Positions 51,764-60,881 of a stretch of DNA of 64,000 nt are shown one piece after another (position 1 is the stretch's first letter; each line of letters begins with the position of its first letter). The DNA comes from Paenibacillus mendelii (lineage in GTDB: Bacteria > Bacillota > Bacilli > Paenibacillales > Paenibacillaceae): assembly GCF_024498075.1 (NCBI RefSeq), contig NZ_JANHOF010000005.1, positions 62,001-126,000 of the forward strand, given 5' to 3'. A program made the position numbers and the translations under genes. The notes beneath the pieces are model-generated. The model was given only the letters and a program-made list of their open reading frames with translations. It ran no database searches and was not told the origin of the DNA.

Positions 51764-52247
51764 ACATGCGCATGTTAAGGCTCAAGTCACACACCGCTTC
51801 AAGGCTTCGCCGGAGCGCGTGTTCGATGCTTGGCTCAATCCGGAATTCGCGACAAGATGGCTGTTTACTTCACCAACCAGCGATCCGGCTGGGCGGCGGA
51901 TGGAGATGGATGCCCGCGTGGGCGGCAGCTATACGATCGTTGATCGCCGCAATGGCACAGACTATATCGGCGATGGTGAATACGAGGAGATCGATCGTCC
52001 GCACCGGATTGTCTTCACGTTCAGAATGGCTCAATTCAGCGAAGCGATAGACCGTGTCATCATCGAGATTAAGGCCCTCGAAAGCGGTTGCGAGCTCACG
52101 TTGACGCAAGAAATCACGGTACCGCATGAGGATTCGGCTTCACCCAAGCAGATCCAAGAGATGCTTGCCGCTTATAAAGGCAGTACCGAGAAGGGCTGGA
52201 CGAAGATGTTCAAGGCTCTGGAGAAGCAACTGGCTTCACACCAATAA
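51756..52247 (+). CDS. SRPBCC domain protein (AHSA1/activator of Hsp90 type)
   Basis: 163 residues with the START-like fold: THRFKASPERVFDAWLNPEFATRWLF at the start, GGSYTIVDRR, GEYEEIDRPHRIVFTFRM and a C-terminal GSTEKGWTKMFKALEKQL. Such proteins bind hydrophobic ligands; function in this context is unknown. AAGGAGGAG precedes ATG, inside the end of the ArsR gene. Co-transcribed with ArsR and the PhnB-like gene, a widespread three-gene arrangement. Confidence 0.92.
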   Translation: MTRHAHVKAQVTHRFKASPERVFDAWLNPEFATRWLFTSPTSDPAGRRMEMDARVGGSYTIVDRRNGTDYIGDGEYEEIDRPHRIVFTFRMAQFSEAIDRVIIEIKALESGCELTLTQEITVPHEDSASPKQIQEMLAAYKGSTEKGWTKMFKALEKQLASHQ

Positions 52248-52261
52248 TGGAGGGGATACTA

Positions 52262-52657
52262 ATGGGGAACTCAAATCAGAAGATCAATACGTTCTTGTTA
52301 TTCAAAGGTCAAGCGGAGGAGGCGATGAAATTCTACACCTCGATATTCGATGATTCGGAGATTAATCATGTGTTTCATCAGCAAGACGGTTCCGTCATGC
52401 ATGCCGCGTTCACGCTGAAAGGACAGACGTTCATGTGCACGGACAGCAACCTGGATCACAAGTTTACGTTCACTCCGGCGATTTCGTTATTCGTCACCTG
52501 CGATACTTCGGATGAAATCGACCGCGTATATGCGGCATTAACTCAAGACGGTTCGGTGTTAATGCCGATGGACTCCACGCCTGTCAGCGAGAAGTTCGCT
52601 TGGGTACAGGACAAGTATGGCGTTTCGTGGCAGTTGAATCTTGCGAAAAAAATGTAA
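52262..52657 (+). CDS. VOC family protein (PhnB-like)
   Basis: 131 residues from ATG 52262, six bases after GGAGGGG. Starts with INTFLLFKGQAEEAMKFYTSIF, the PhnB-like opening, and ends with KFAWVQDKYGVSWQLNL. Probably a small-molecule binding or modifying protein; no substrate is known. Last gene of the ArsR operon, followed by a strong terminator. Confidence 0.9.
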   Translation: MGNSNQKINTFLLFKGQAEEAMKFYTSIFDDSEINHVFHQQDGSVMHAAFTLKGQTFMCTDSNLDHKFTFTPAISLFVTCDTSDEIDRVYAALTQDGSVLMPMDSTPVSEKFAWVQDKYGVSWQLNLAKKM

Positions 52658-52672
52658 AGCTTAAGAGTTGAA

Positions 52673-52706
52673 AACGGCCGAGATTCTCCACAACTCGGCC
52701 GTTTTT
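52673..52706 (+). terminator. Terminator of the ArsR operon
   Basis: Perfect 10-bp stem AACGGCCGAG/CTCGGCCGTT, 11-base loop, then T-run. Confidence 0.9.
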
Positions 52707-52809
52707 TATTACACCCATTTATCGGATGACGAGTAGCTGCCTAGCACTTATCTATGGTTTTCCTAATAGGATATGTGGAGTCGCATATTCCTAAGGAGGA
52801 TTGATATGG

Positions 52810-53172
52810 ATGCGAAGGAAAAAACTTTTATTAAAAAGGAATTTCTCAACTCGTAGAGTGGCACAGCGTCATGTTCATGAATTTGAAGGCAGCACGCAGC
52901 TGGCTGAAGAAGGTGACGATCGACATAACCATCGCTTTGCAGGCGTTTCAGGGCAAGCGATACCGGTAGGAAATACCCATGTCCATGATATTAAACTATC
53001 CAATACTGATTTTTTTGACCATTTTCATAGACTGAGAAGGATTAGAACGGGACCGGCTGTCCCAGTCGGGAATGGCAAGCACGTTCATTTTGTTACAGGT
53101 CAAACGACATTGGTCGATGGCCATGTACACCGCTTTAAATTCGCAACATTGATTCAGTCCCCTCTAACTTAG
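52810..53172 (+). CDS. YmaF family protein
   Basis: 120 residues rich in histidine pairs (QRHVHEFEGSTQLAEEGDD, RHNHRFAGVSG, GNTHVHDIKL, GKHVHFVTGQT, GHVHRFKFATL), the repeat signature of YmaF. The family is of unknown function; the repeated His-x-His suggests metal binding (inference). AAGGAGGA lies before two candidate starts: ATG 52806 in another frame gives only 16 codons, so ATG 52810 is chosen. A basic N-terminus (RRKKLLLKRNF) precedes the repeats. Confidence 0.8.
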   Translation: MRRKKLLLKRNFSTRRVAQRHVHEFEGSTQLAEEGDDRHNHRFAGVSGQAIPVGNTHVHDIKLSNTDFFDHFHRLRRIRTGPAVPVGNGKHVHFVTGQTTLVDGHVHRFKFATLIQSPLT

Positions 53173-53188
53173 TAAATGTTCGAGAAGC

Positions 53189-53240
53189 AAGGGGGTGTCC
53201 CACAAGTCATTCGAGAATTGACTTGCGTGCACCCTTTTTT
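53189..53240 (+). terminator. Terminator of the YmaF gene
   Basis: Imperfect long stem (GGGTG...CAAGTCA with TGACTTG...GCACCC) followed by six T. Confidence 0.75.
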
Positions 53241-53341
53241 CATGTATGAAATATCATCCATTTACATATAAGGTCTTGCAGATTACGCGGTTAATATGAC
53301 AAAATTAACATTATTTGTTACTTCGAGAAAGGCAGGTACCT

Positions 53342-55975
53342 ATGAAACGATTACTGCATAGAAGAACGATGCTCGGCCTCTTATTACTGTTCATTGTGGG
53401 ATTGACAGGTTGCGAGGAGGAAACAGGCGATAATGGTCTGCAGAAAGATGAAATCGCTTACAAGGAAGCCCCGAAGGATTACGTGAGCCAGCCTTTGATT
53501 CTGGATGAGATGGATGATGCTGTCGCGATCCATTATTCGACCTGGTTCAATCCCGTCCATCGAGAGGGAGGTCTTACATATGATATATCGAAAATTCTGG
53601 AGCAGGCCAGGCGCACCGGCAAAGATCCGGAATGGGGGCCGCTGCACGCCTTCCATTATTGGGGGCAGCCGGCGCTCGGGTACTACCGTTCCGATCAAGC
53701 TGATGTGATACGTACGCATATGAAGCAATTATATACCGCGCAAATCGATTTCATCATTCTGGATCATACGAATGCAAGCAGCGGCTGGAAGAATGGGGTC
53801 TATATCGATGAGATTTTTCACGACCCCGTTAAGGTGCTGCTGGATACGATGCTGGACATGCGGCGCAGCGGCGAGCCTACCCCGCATGTTGTCATCTGGG
53901 CGGGAAGCTCGCCGAATGATCCGGAACCGCAGTGGGCAGGGATGGATGTTTATGAACGTCTGTATAAGGATGGCCGGTATGACGAGCTGTTTGTGAAATA
54001 TGAAGACAAACCGCTGCTCCTTACTACCGATATGCAGCCTGAGCCATTGAAGGAGCATTTTACACTGCGGAAAATGTGGGGCTTGCAAGGGACGCTTCAG
54101 GAGAAAGAATGGTCCTTCCTCCAAGAATATCCGCAGAATATCGCCATGAACAGCGGTAAGCCCGAGCAAATGGTTGTTCTATCTGCCATGCAGCGGGGCT
54201 ATATGTCGGAGAATAACGCCATTCCCAAGCGGGGCGGGCGAACGTTTGCCGAGCAATGGCAGCGGGCCTTCGAGGTGAGGCCGAAGATCGTTACCGTCAC
54301 ATGGTGGAATGAGTGGATCGCCCAACGATTCGAGGACGAGAACGGGAAGACCCGGTTCGTAGATGCCTATTCACCGGAATACAGCCGGGATATCGAGCCC
54401 ATGCAGGGCGGATATGGCGATCAATATTACCGTTGGCTGATTGCCTATGTTACGGCTTACAAGAATCGGGAACCTTTCCCGCAAGGCTTGATTGAATTAC
54501 CCTACGCTATGAATGAGGGCTTGCTCGATATCGGCTCCTTCGAGACCGGCACGGATGGCTGGAAGCCAGGGAAGGGAACAGAGAAGCTGGCATTAGCCGC
54601 AGTTGATGACGAGGATGCTCCCAGGCCTGCCGAAGGCCGCGGATTGCTAGCCGTCCATGCGACAGGCAAGACATCCCGGATTGAGCATGTTCTGGCCGCA
54701 CCTTCGGATTGGCGTGCGTTCGACGAATTGGAGGCCAGCATATTCGTGGACGAGGAGACGAAGCAGCCGGGCAAGGCCGTTCTGAACTTAACCTTCGCTG
54801 ACGGCACACAGGATGAACATACCTTTCCATTAACAAAGGGGCGGAACTATGTTAGCTTCGAATGGCCTAACGGACCGGCTTACGAGAAGGTAGAGCGTAT
54901 AGACATTGCCTGGAACCGCAGCGAAGGCGGGAAGGCGGTGTGGTACGCAGATGAAGTGAGAGTCCGCTCGAGTAATAGCCTAAATATTGAACCTGTCAGA
55001 GTCGTGTTGGACCAAGCAGGAGAGAGCGCACAGCTAAGTCCGGAAACCTCTCCAAAAGGTGCCGCTTCGGATTTAACGTCACAGATATCATATGAATCAG
55101 CTGATCCGAATATAGCGACGGTAGATAAGTCCGGTCGTGTCACCGCTGTCGCACCCGGAGAAACGACGATCACAGCGCGTTACGGGTATAAGACGGATCT
55201 GGTTCCGGTGGCAGTACGCCAAATGATTTCGCTGACCGTAACGCCAACTGAAGCGACCCTGGTTCTGAATGCCTTGGATGCACACTTGAATGTTCAAGCG
55301 GAAATATCGGACGGAACCGTGCAGGATGTTACGAATGATCCCCGTACGAGCTATTCATCTGGGGATGATTCGATTGTCACCGTGAATGATGACGGCACTT
55401 TGCGGGCCATCTCACCCGGGAAGACGGACATAACGGCTTCATATCTAGGGCTTACATCTAAGATGTCCGTTCAAATTGTGGAAGCCGGTGACATTCTGCT
55501 GCTAGGGAGCTTCGAAGCCGGCACGGATGCATGGGTCGCAGGCGATTATGTGACACAAGCTCTGGCAACCGTGTCCGCTGCGGCGGAGCATGTACCCGAA
55601 GCTTACGAAGGAAAGGGACTGCTCGAGATTCAATTAGGTGCGTTCGATGGCAGTCTATGGAAGAGTACAGTGCGCAGCTTTGATTCGCCGCTCGATCTGA
55701 CGGCTTATTCAAAATTGGCTTATTCGATAAACGGCTGGGGCGGAGCTCCTGGTGCAACAGGTTATAAGGCTAGGATTCGCTTGACTGCAGCGGACGGAAC
55801 GGTGTGGGAGCGTGAGAATGAGATGAGCGGCGGGTGGAATGCATATACGGTGGAGCTTGGCGAGTGGCCGAAGCGGTCGCAAGTGGTGAAGCTGGATATT
55901 GGGTTCCAGGCTGTGGACGGCAAAGGAGAATGGGCAGGGAAATATTACATCGATGGCGTGAATGCCCTTCGATGA
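53342..55975 (+). CDS. Lipoprotein with glycosidase-like barrel, Ig (Big_2) and carbohydrate-binding-like domains
   Basis: 877 residues from ATG 53342. Lipobox VGLTGC with Cys24 marks a surface lipoprotein. Residues about 45-380 resemble GH71/GH99-like barrels (AVAIHYSTWFNPV, VVIWAGSSP, IVTVTWWNEWIAQRFED). A beta-sandwich follows (SFETGTDGWKPG), then two Ig-like Big_2 repeats (SYESADPNIATVDKSGRVTA; VNDDGTLRAISPGKTDITAS) and a second sandwich (SFEAGTDAWVAGDY). The two sandwiches start alike and bracket the Ig pair. Probably binds or cleaves a polysaccharide outside the cell; catalytic acids are not assigned. Confidence 0.8.
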   Translation: MKRLLHRRTMLGLLLLFIVGLTGCEEETGDNGLQKDEIAYKEAPKDYVSQPLILDEMDDAVAIHYSTWFNPVHREGGLTYDISKILEQARRTGKDPEWGPLHAFHYWGQPALGYYRSDQADVIRTHMKQLYTAQIDFIILDHTNASSGWKNGVYIDEIFHDPVKVLLDTMLDMRRSGEPTPHVVIWAGSSPNDPEPQWAGMDVYERLYKDGRYDELFVKYEDKPLLLTTDMQPEPLKEHFTLRKMWGLQGTLQEKEWSFLQEYPQNIAMNSGKPEQMVVLSAMQRGYMSENNAIPKRGGRTFAEQWQRAFEVRPKIVTVTWWNEWIAQRFEDENGKTRFVDAYSPEYSRDIEPMQGGYGDQYYRWLIAYVTAYKNREPFPQGLIELPYAMNEGLLDIGSFETGTDGWKPGKGTEKLALAAVDDEDAPRPAEGRGLLAVHATGKTSRIEHVLAAPSDWRAFDELEASIFVDEETKQPGKAVLNLTFADGTQDEHTFPLTKGRNYVSFEWPNGPAYEKVERIDIAWNRSEGGKAVWYADEVRVRSSNSLNIEPVRVVLDQAGESAQLSPETSPKGAASDLTSQISYESADPNIATVDKSGRVTAVAPGETTITARYGYKTDLVPVAVRQMISLTVTPTEATLVLNALDAHLNVQAEISDGTVQDVTNDPRTSYSSGDDSIVTVNDDGTLRAISPGKTDITASYLGLTSKMSVQIVEAGDILLLGSFEAGTDAWVAGDYVTQALATVSAAAEHVPEAYEGKGLLEIQLGAFDGSLWKSTVRSFDSPLDLTAYSKLAYSINGWGGAPGATGYKARIRLTAADGTVWERENEMSGGWNAYTVELGEWPKRSQVVKLDIGFQAVDGKGEWAGKYYIDGVNALR

Positions 55976-55995
55976 GGAGGAATAGGGCAGCGATG

Positions 55996-56020
55996 AACCG
56001 GCCTATGCTGGAGGCCGGTT
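55996..56020 (+). terminator. Hairpin after the lipoprotein gene
   Basis: AACCGGCC/GGCCGGTT, perfect 8 bp with a 9-base loop; no T-run. Bases 56021-56178 hold a TTGACA (56036-56041) without a convincing -10. Confidence 0.55.
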
Positions 56021-56178
56021 CGGTTAAGCACTCGTTTGACAACGTCATGGAATTCGTTTTAACTTATCTTAATAGGATGCGATTGAAGAACCCTAGGAAT
56101 AACGATAGATATAGAAGACTGCTCCACCTGTGGAGACCTCTTCATCCAATCTAATATATACAGACAGGAGTAACTCCA

Positions 56179-58014
56179 TTGTATCGCAATTTGGAAGATT
56201 GTATTGTCGACTTGGAAAAGAACGGGCATCTGGTTCGTATTCGCGAAGAGGTGGATCCCTACCTGGAGATGGCCGCGATCCACTTGAAGGTCTATGAGGC
56301 CGGTGGTCCTGCATTGTTATTCGAGAATGTGAAAGGCTCTAAGTTTCGTGCGGCATCCAACCTATTCGGCACCGTAGAGCGCAGCAAGTTTATTTTTCGC
56401 CATACTTGGGATGCGGTCCAGAACGTAATGGCTGTCCGTAACGATCCTATGAAGGCCTTGAAGAATCCTTTGAACAATATCGGAACCGGGTTAACGGCCC
56501 TGAAGGCTCTTCCGCTTAAGAAATCCGGAAGTATGCCGGTTGCCGCGCAGGAAATTAACATAGCGGATCTGCCGCTTATTCAGAGCTGGCCTATGGACGG
56601 CGGTGCTTTCGTCACCCTGCCTCAGGTGTACACGGAAGATCCGGACAAGCCAGGCATCATGAATTCCAACTTGGGGATGTATCGTGTTCAACTGAGCGGC
56701 AATGAATATGAATTGAATAAAGAGATTGGCTTGCATTATCAAATCCACCGCGGTATCGGCGTTCACCAAGACAAGTCGAACAAACAAGGACGCCCTCTCA
56801 AGGTGAGCTGCTTCGTAGGCGGTCCCCCCGCTCATACATTGGCTGCTGTTATGCCTTTGCCGGAGGGATTAAGTGAAATGACCGTTGCAGGGATGCTGGC
56901 AGGCCGGCGTTTTCGCTATAGTTATGAGGACGGCTTCTGTATCAGCAATGATGCGGATTTTGTCATAACCGGTGAAATTCATCCCGGTGAGACCAAGCCG
57001 GAAGGGCCATTCGGCGATCATCTGGGTTATTACAGCCTTACGCACCCCTTTCCTCTAATGAGAGTGCATAAAGTGTACGCCAAGCCTAACGCCATATGGC
57101 CGTTTACGGTCGTTGGGCGGCCGCCGCAGGAAGATACCGCATTCGGTGACCTCATCCATGAGCTGACGGGCGATGCGATCAAGCAAGAAATCCCGGGTGT
57201 GAAAGAAGTCCATGCCGTGGATGCCGCGGGCGTCCATCCCTTGCTCTTTGCAATCGGGAGTGAACGCTATACGCCCTATCAACAAGTCAAGCAGCCGGCC
57301 GAGCTGCTCACCATCGTCAATCGCATCTTAGGCACGGGGCAGCTGAGCCTGGCCAAATATGTATTCATCACGGCAGAAGATAAGAGGCCGCTGGATACCC
57401 ATAACGAAGTGGATTTCTTGACTTATATCATGGAGCGTATCGACCTTCAGCGAGACATTCATTTCTATACCAATACGACGATCGATACGCTCGATTATTC
57501 CGGTACAGGTCTGAATAGCGGCAGCAAGGTGGTCTTCGCCGCTTACGGGGACAAGAAGAGGGAGCTGTGCACCGAGGTTCCCGAGGTCTTGAAGGAATTA
57601 AGAGGATTCGAGAACGTGAGAATGGTCATGCCGGGTATTGTCGCCGTTCAAGGGCCTGCATTTGCAGACTACGCGGGAGCTAAGCGGCAGCTAGAGCAGA
57701 TGTGCAGCGCGATTGAAGAGAAGGGGCCCATTCCTTCTTGTCCAATGATCATCTTAAGCGATGATAGTACATTCATTAGCGCGTCAATCTCCAATTTTCT
57801 ATGGGCAACGTTCACACGCAGTAATCCTTCCCATGATATCTATGGCGTGAATAGCCATTATGAGAATAAGCATTGGGCTTGCGATAATGTAATCATCGAT
57901 GCCCGTGTCAAGCCGCATCAAGCACCGCCGTTAATTCCGGATCCAACCGTTGCGAAGAACATCGAGCGGCTATTTGTCCAAGGAGCCAGTCTGGGCGGTA
58001 TGAAGAATCTGTAA
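56179..58014 (+). CDS. UbiD family decarboxylase (prenyl-FMN dependent)
   Basis: 611 residues, full length. Starts at TTG 56179, about 9 bases after CAGGAG. UbiD features: MYRNLEDCIVDLEKNGHLVRI, IHRGIGVHQDK in the prenyl-FMN region, catalytic Glu in ETKPEGPFGDHLGYY, and a C-terminal oligomerisation part. Family members reversibly decarboxylate aromatic or unsaturated acids and need prenyl-FMN made by UbiX. No ubiX gene is in the window, so the cofactor must come from elsewhere. No operon partner names the substrate. Confidence 0.92.
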   Translation: MYRNLEDCIVDLEKNGHLVRIREEVDPYLEMAAIHLKVYEAGGPALLFENVKGSKFRAASNLFGTVERSKFIFRHTWDAVQNVMAVRNDPMKALKNPLNNIGTGLTALKALPLKKSGSMPVAAQEINIADLPLIQSWPMDGGAFVTLPQVYTEDPDKPGIMNSNLGMYRVQLSGNEYELNKEIGLHYQIHRGIGVHQDKSNKQGRPLKVSCFVGGPPAHTLAAVMPLPEGLSEMTVAGMLAGRRFRYSYEDGFCISNDADFVITGEIHPGETKPEGPFGDHLGYYSLTHPFPLMRVHKVYAKPNAIWPFTVVGRPPQEDTAFGDLIHELTGDAIKQEIPGVKEVHAVDAAGVHPLLFAIGSERYTPYQQVKQPAELLTIVNRILGTGQLSLAKYVFITAEDKRPLDTHNEVDFLTYIMERIDLQRDIHFYTNTTIDTLDYSGTGLNSGSKVVFAAYGDKKRELCTEVPEVLKELRGFENVRMVMPGIVAVQGPAFADYAGAKRQLEQMCSAIEEKGPIPSCPMIILSDDSTFISASISNFLWATFTRSNPSHDIYGVNSHYENKHWACDNVIIDARVKPHQAPPLIPDPTVAKNIERLFVQGASLGGMKNL

Positions 58015-58025
58015 GTGTACAAGCA

Positions 58026-58055
58026 AAAAAGCTGATCCGCGAGGGTCAGCTTTTT
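58026..58055. terminator. Bidirectional terminator
   Basis: AAAAAGCTGA/TCAGCTTTTT perfect 10-bp stem between convergent genes; it includes the stop codon of the minus-strand gene. Confidence 0.88.
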
Positions 58056-58591
58056 GCTTTTTCTCCTTTTGGAAAAAGGAAATAGGTAATGGTGATGATG
58101 AGATCGATCCCGACCACAACCGACCAAATTTTCAAGATGCCGGATAATGCTTCAGTCTGGGCAGGATCTTCGACGGCATATATGATTGTGGCCAAAAGCC
58201 CGGCGCCAATGAGATAGGCAAGAACATGCTTCAACCAGCCTTTCAAATAGTGCCTGGCGTAGTCGAGTCCGTATCTCTTTAAGGGTGCTGGACCTTGCTT
58301 CGTCACGTAATACTGGAATCGCTCATCCGCCCATTGAATCATGCTCTTGCCAAAAGCAATCGACACACCCAGATAGACCGCCGCTATACCATGAGCTGTC
58401 GTTGCTACTGCACCTCGGTACAAATCTACGCCTGTAATGATTAATAAGGCAAGATCGATTACGGGTACCAAGCAAAGCAATAGGAAACCGAGTTTGTTTA
58501 ACTTGAGTACGTAACGCGCTACCAGACCTAGTAGGATCACGCACCAGAATGCAATTTCACAGGCAACAATCATCCAAGCCACAAAACTCAA
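58046..58591 (-). CDS. Integral membrane protein, family not recognised
   Basis: 181 residues with five hydrophobic segments (about 5-27, 34-55, 65-82, 120-138, 150-170) and a basic central loop (QYYVTKQGPAPLKRYGLDYA). Starts at ATG 58591 with AGAGGTGT upstream. It looks like an uncharacterised conserved membrane protein of Bacilli. The gene is divergent from the PadR-MFS pair, whose promoter region it faces. Confidence 0.8.
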   Translation of the reverse strand: MSFVAWMIVACEIAFWCVILLGLVARYVLKLNKLGFLLLCLVPVIDLALLIITGVDLYRGAVATTAHGIAAVYLGVSIAFGKSMIQWADERFQYYVTKQGPAPLKRYGLDYARHYLKGWLKHVLAYLIGAGLLATIIYAVEDPAQTEALSGILKIWSVVVGIDLIITITYFLFPKGEKAKS

Positions 58592-58674
58592 TGGAACACC
58601 TCTTTTTTTAATTTAACTGTAACGAACGGAAACGAAATGATCAATCGTTTCAACCGGAAAAATTCTCTTATATT

Positions 58675-58723
58675 ACATATTGATATATGTTGAATTGATA
58701 TATGTTCCATGGTATTATATGTT
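58675..58723 (+). promoter_or_regulatory. PadR operator candidate and promoter
   Basis: ACATAT-TGAT-ATATGT (58675-58690) is a palindrome. The 12-mer TTGATATATGTT occurs twice, at 58680-58691 and 58695-58706. The second copy supplies a -35 (TTGATA), with TATGTT at 58718 as a 17-bp-spaced -10. PadR binding is inferred from position. Confidence 0.6.
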
Positions 58724-58759
58724 TATCTCGAGGAAGATAATGGAGAAAGAGGGGATTCT

Positions 58760-59281
58760 TTGACCAGTCAAGATGTGATCCTGGGGATATTGATGGATGA
58801 CAGCCATTCCGGGTATGAGATCAAGCATAAATTTGAGACGCTGTTTTCTTATTTTTACAACGCTAGCTATGGAACGATCTATCCGACACTCGGCAAGATG
58901 GAGAAGCTCGGATTAATTACCAAAGAAAGCATTCTACAGGACGGCAAGCCGAATAAGAATGTGTATACGATTACCGAGGCAGGCAGAGAAGCGTTTGTGC
59001 AATATTTGGAAAGCGATATTCAAGGCGTTGAATTGAAATCCGATTTTATGGTGCGGCTGTTTTTCGGTGAATGGACGGAGCCGGAGCGTGTCATCAGGTG
59101 GCTGGAGAGGTCAATTGCCAAAGAGGAACGCCAAATCGAGAGATTGAATGCCGATTATGAGCGCTGGAAATCTCACATGAGTCCCACACAGGAAATATGC
59201 ATCGCACTAGGCATCGCCAATCAAGAGAGCAATCGCCGGATTCTATTAGAAGGACTGGCGAAATTAAAAGCTCAATTATAA
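58760..59281 (+). CDS. PadR family transcriptional regulator
   Basis: 173 residues from TTG 58760 after AGAGGGG; the in-frame upstream ATG lies within the promoter. N-terminal winged helix VILGILMDDSHSGYEIKHKF and YGTIYPTLGKMEKLGLITKE with the usual aromatic YxxIYP, followed by the coiled C-terminal helices of the longer PadR type. The MFS pump starts 16 bp after the stop; the regulator probably represses both. Confidence 0.92.
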   Translation: MTSQDVILGILMDDSHSGYEIKHKFETLFSYFYNASYGTIYPTLGKMEKLGLITKESILQDGKPNKNVYTITEAGREAFVQYLESDIQGVELKSDFMVRLFFGEWTEPERVIRWLERSIAKEERQIERLNADYERWKSHMSPTQEICIALGIANQESNRRILLEGLAKLKAQL

Positions 59282-59296
59282 GGGAAGAGGTGTGCT

Positions 59297-60820
59297 GTGC
59301 AAAAGGAAAAAACAGGCCTTATCATTCTGGCCATGGCGCTGGGGCTGCTGATGTCGTCATTGGACAATACGATCACATCGGCCGCGCTCAGTCATATTAT
59401 TAAGGATATTGGCGGCTTCGAGCAGGTCAGCTGGGTGTTCACGGCATATATGCTCGCTTCAACAAGCATGATGCTTGTATTCGGGAAGATGTCCGATTTG
59501 TTCGGACGCAAGCGGTTTTATTTAATTGGCATCTCAATCTTCTTAATTGGATCTGCGCTCTGCGGAACTGCGCAGGATATAACCCAGCTTATCGTGTTTC
59601 GGGCAATTCAGGGTATTGGAGCGGGCGCAATTCTTCCCATCAGCTTCACGATTATCTATACGGTATTCGCAGATCCGAAGCAAGCGGCCAAGATGTCAGG
59701 CGTATTCGCCGGCATATTCGGATTGTCCTCGGTGGCAGGACCGCAGCTAGGGACGTTGTTATCGGAATACTGGGGATGGAGATGGTGCTTCTATGTTAAT
59801 TTGCCGATTGGCATCATGTCGTTCCTCGTCCTATTGTTCGCCTTGAAGGAATCCCGTTCCGAGAGGAAACCGAAGATTGACTACTTGGGAACGGTATTCC
59901 TGATCATATGTACTGTATCCCTCATGCTGGCCTTGGAATGGGGAGGCAAGGACTTTGCCTGGTCATCGTGGCAGATTCTGTCGCTGCTTGCCGTTTCACT
60001 TGGGGTAGGTGCTCTGTTTATTCTCGTCGAGCTCCGAGCGGAAGAGCCCGTATTACCGTTGAATTTATTCAAGAATCGAATGGTGGTCGGGCTGAGTTTG
60101 GCCTGTCTGTGTCAGGGGGCGATTATGTTCTCCGCCATCGCATACTTGCCGATCTTCTCGACAGCGGTGCTGGGCCAGGAGAATTCCAACGGGCTGTTAA
60201 CGCCGATGATGGCGTCTTTGATCGTGGGCGCGATTTCCTTTGGGTTTCTGCAATCCAAGTTTGCGTACCGGACATTGATCGCTGTTGCTATGGCGGCAGG
60301 GGTCATTGTGAGCTACTTGCTCACGACTGTCGGTCATGATGCGTCCAGGTGGTATATGATCGGACTTATGATCCTGCTGGGTCTTGGGGCGATCGGTCCT
60401 CTGATGAGCGTGGCGCAGACGGCTATGGCAGCTAGCGTGGAGCGCAAATATATCGGGATCAGCTCTTCCATTGTAGGCTTCTGGAGAAGCATTGGCGGCG
60501 TGCTCGGCGCATCCATCATGGCAACGATTGTGAATAACAATCTGAAGACGATCATTGCGGATGGGGCTGCTGCGCATCATATTCCGCAGGATCAGATTGG
60601 CACCTTAGCGAGCCCGGAGCAGCTTGTGCGCGCGACGGGAACCGTTCCGAAGGAGATACTTGATTTCGTCCGGGATTCACTAGGGACAGCGATCAATCAT
60701 GGTTTTATTCTATGTATCGTCTTTGCCGTCATTGGCATAATAGCAGCGGTGGTGGCTGGTCCTGGAAGACATGTCATGCCGTCGGACGCATCTGCTAAAC
60801 AAGTTTCCCAAGCCGGCTAA
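59297..60820 (+). CDS. MFS drug efflux transporter (DHA2/EmrB type, 14 TM)
   Basis: 507 residues with 14 hydrophobic helices. Motif A GKMSDLFGRKRF after helix 2, motif D SLDNTITSAAL in helix 1, antiporter-type IQGIGAGAILP and VAGPQLGTLL. Start GTG 59297 with AGAGGTG upstream. Proton-driven export of drugs or amphiphiles is expected. Co-transcribed with the PadR regulator, as in many multidrug systems of Firmicutes. Confidence 0.93.
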   Translation: MQKEKTGLIILAMALGLLMSSLDNTITSAALSHIIKDIGGFEQVSWVFTAYMLASTSMMLVFGKMSDLFGRKRFYLIGISIFLIGSALCGTAQDITQLIVFRAIQGIGAGAILPISFTIIYTVFADPKQAAKMSGVFAGIFGLSSVAGPQLGTLLSEYWGWRWCFYVNLPIGIMSFLVLLFALKESRSERKPKIDYLGTVFLIICTVSLMLALEWGGKDFAWSSWQILSLLAVSLGVGALFILVELRAEEPVLPLNLFKNRMVVGLSLACLCQGAIMFSAIAYLPIFSTAVLGQENSNGLLTPMMASLIVGAISFGFLQSKFAYRTLIAVAMAAGVIVSYLLTTVGHDASRWYMIGLMILLGLGAIGPLMSVAQTAMAASVERKYIGISSSIVGFWRSIGGVLGASIMATIVNNNLKTIIADGAAAHHIPQDQIGTLASPEQLVRATGTVPKEILDFVRDSLGTAINHGFILCIVFAVIGIIAAVVAGPGRHVMPSDASAKQVSQAG

Positions 60821-60838
60821 AGGCATGACGGGATGGTA

Positions 60839-60880
60839 AGAAGGCTGAGAAGGAGTGGAATCCTTCTGAGCCTTCTTTAT
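60839..60880 (+). terminator. Terminator of the PadR-MFS operon
   Basis: 16-bp stem with one mismatch (60839-60854 with 60861-60876) and a short T-run; also faces the convergent cupin gene. Confidence 0.75.
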
Positions 60881-60881
60881 G

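Noticed and set aside
52806..52856. ATG 52806 frame of 16 codons at the YmaF gene
   Set aside because: It stops early; the frame from ATG 52810 carries the whole YmaF repeat region. A frameshift remains possible but is not needed.
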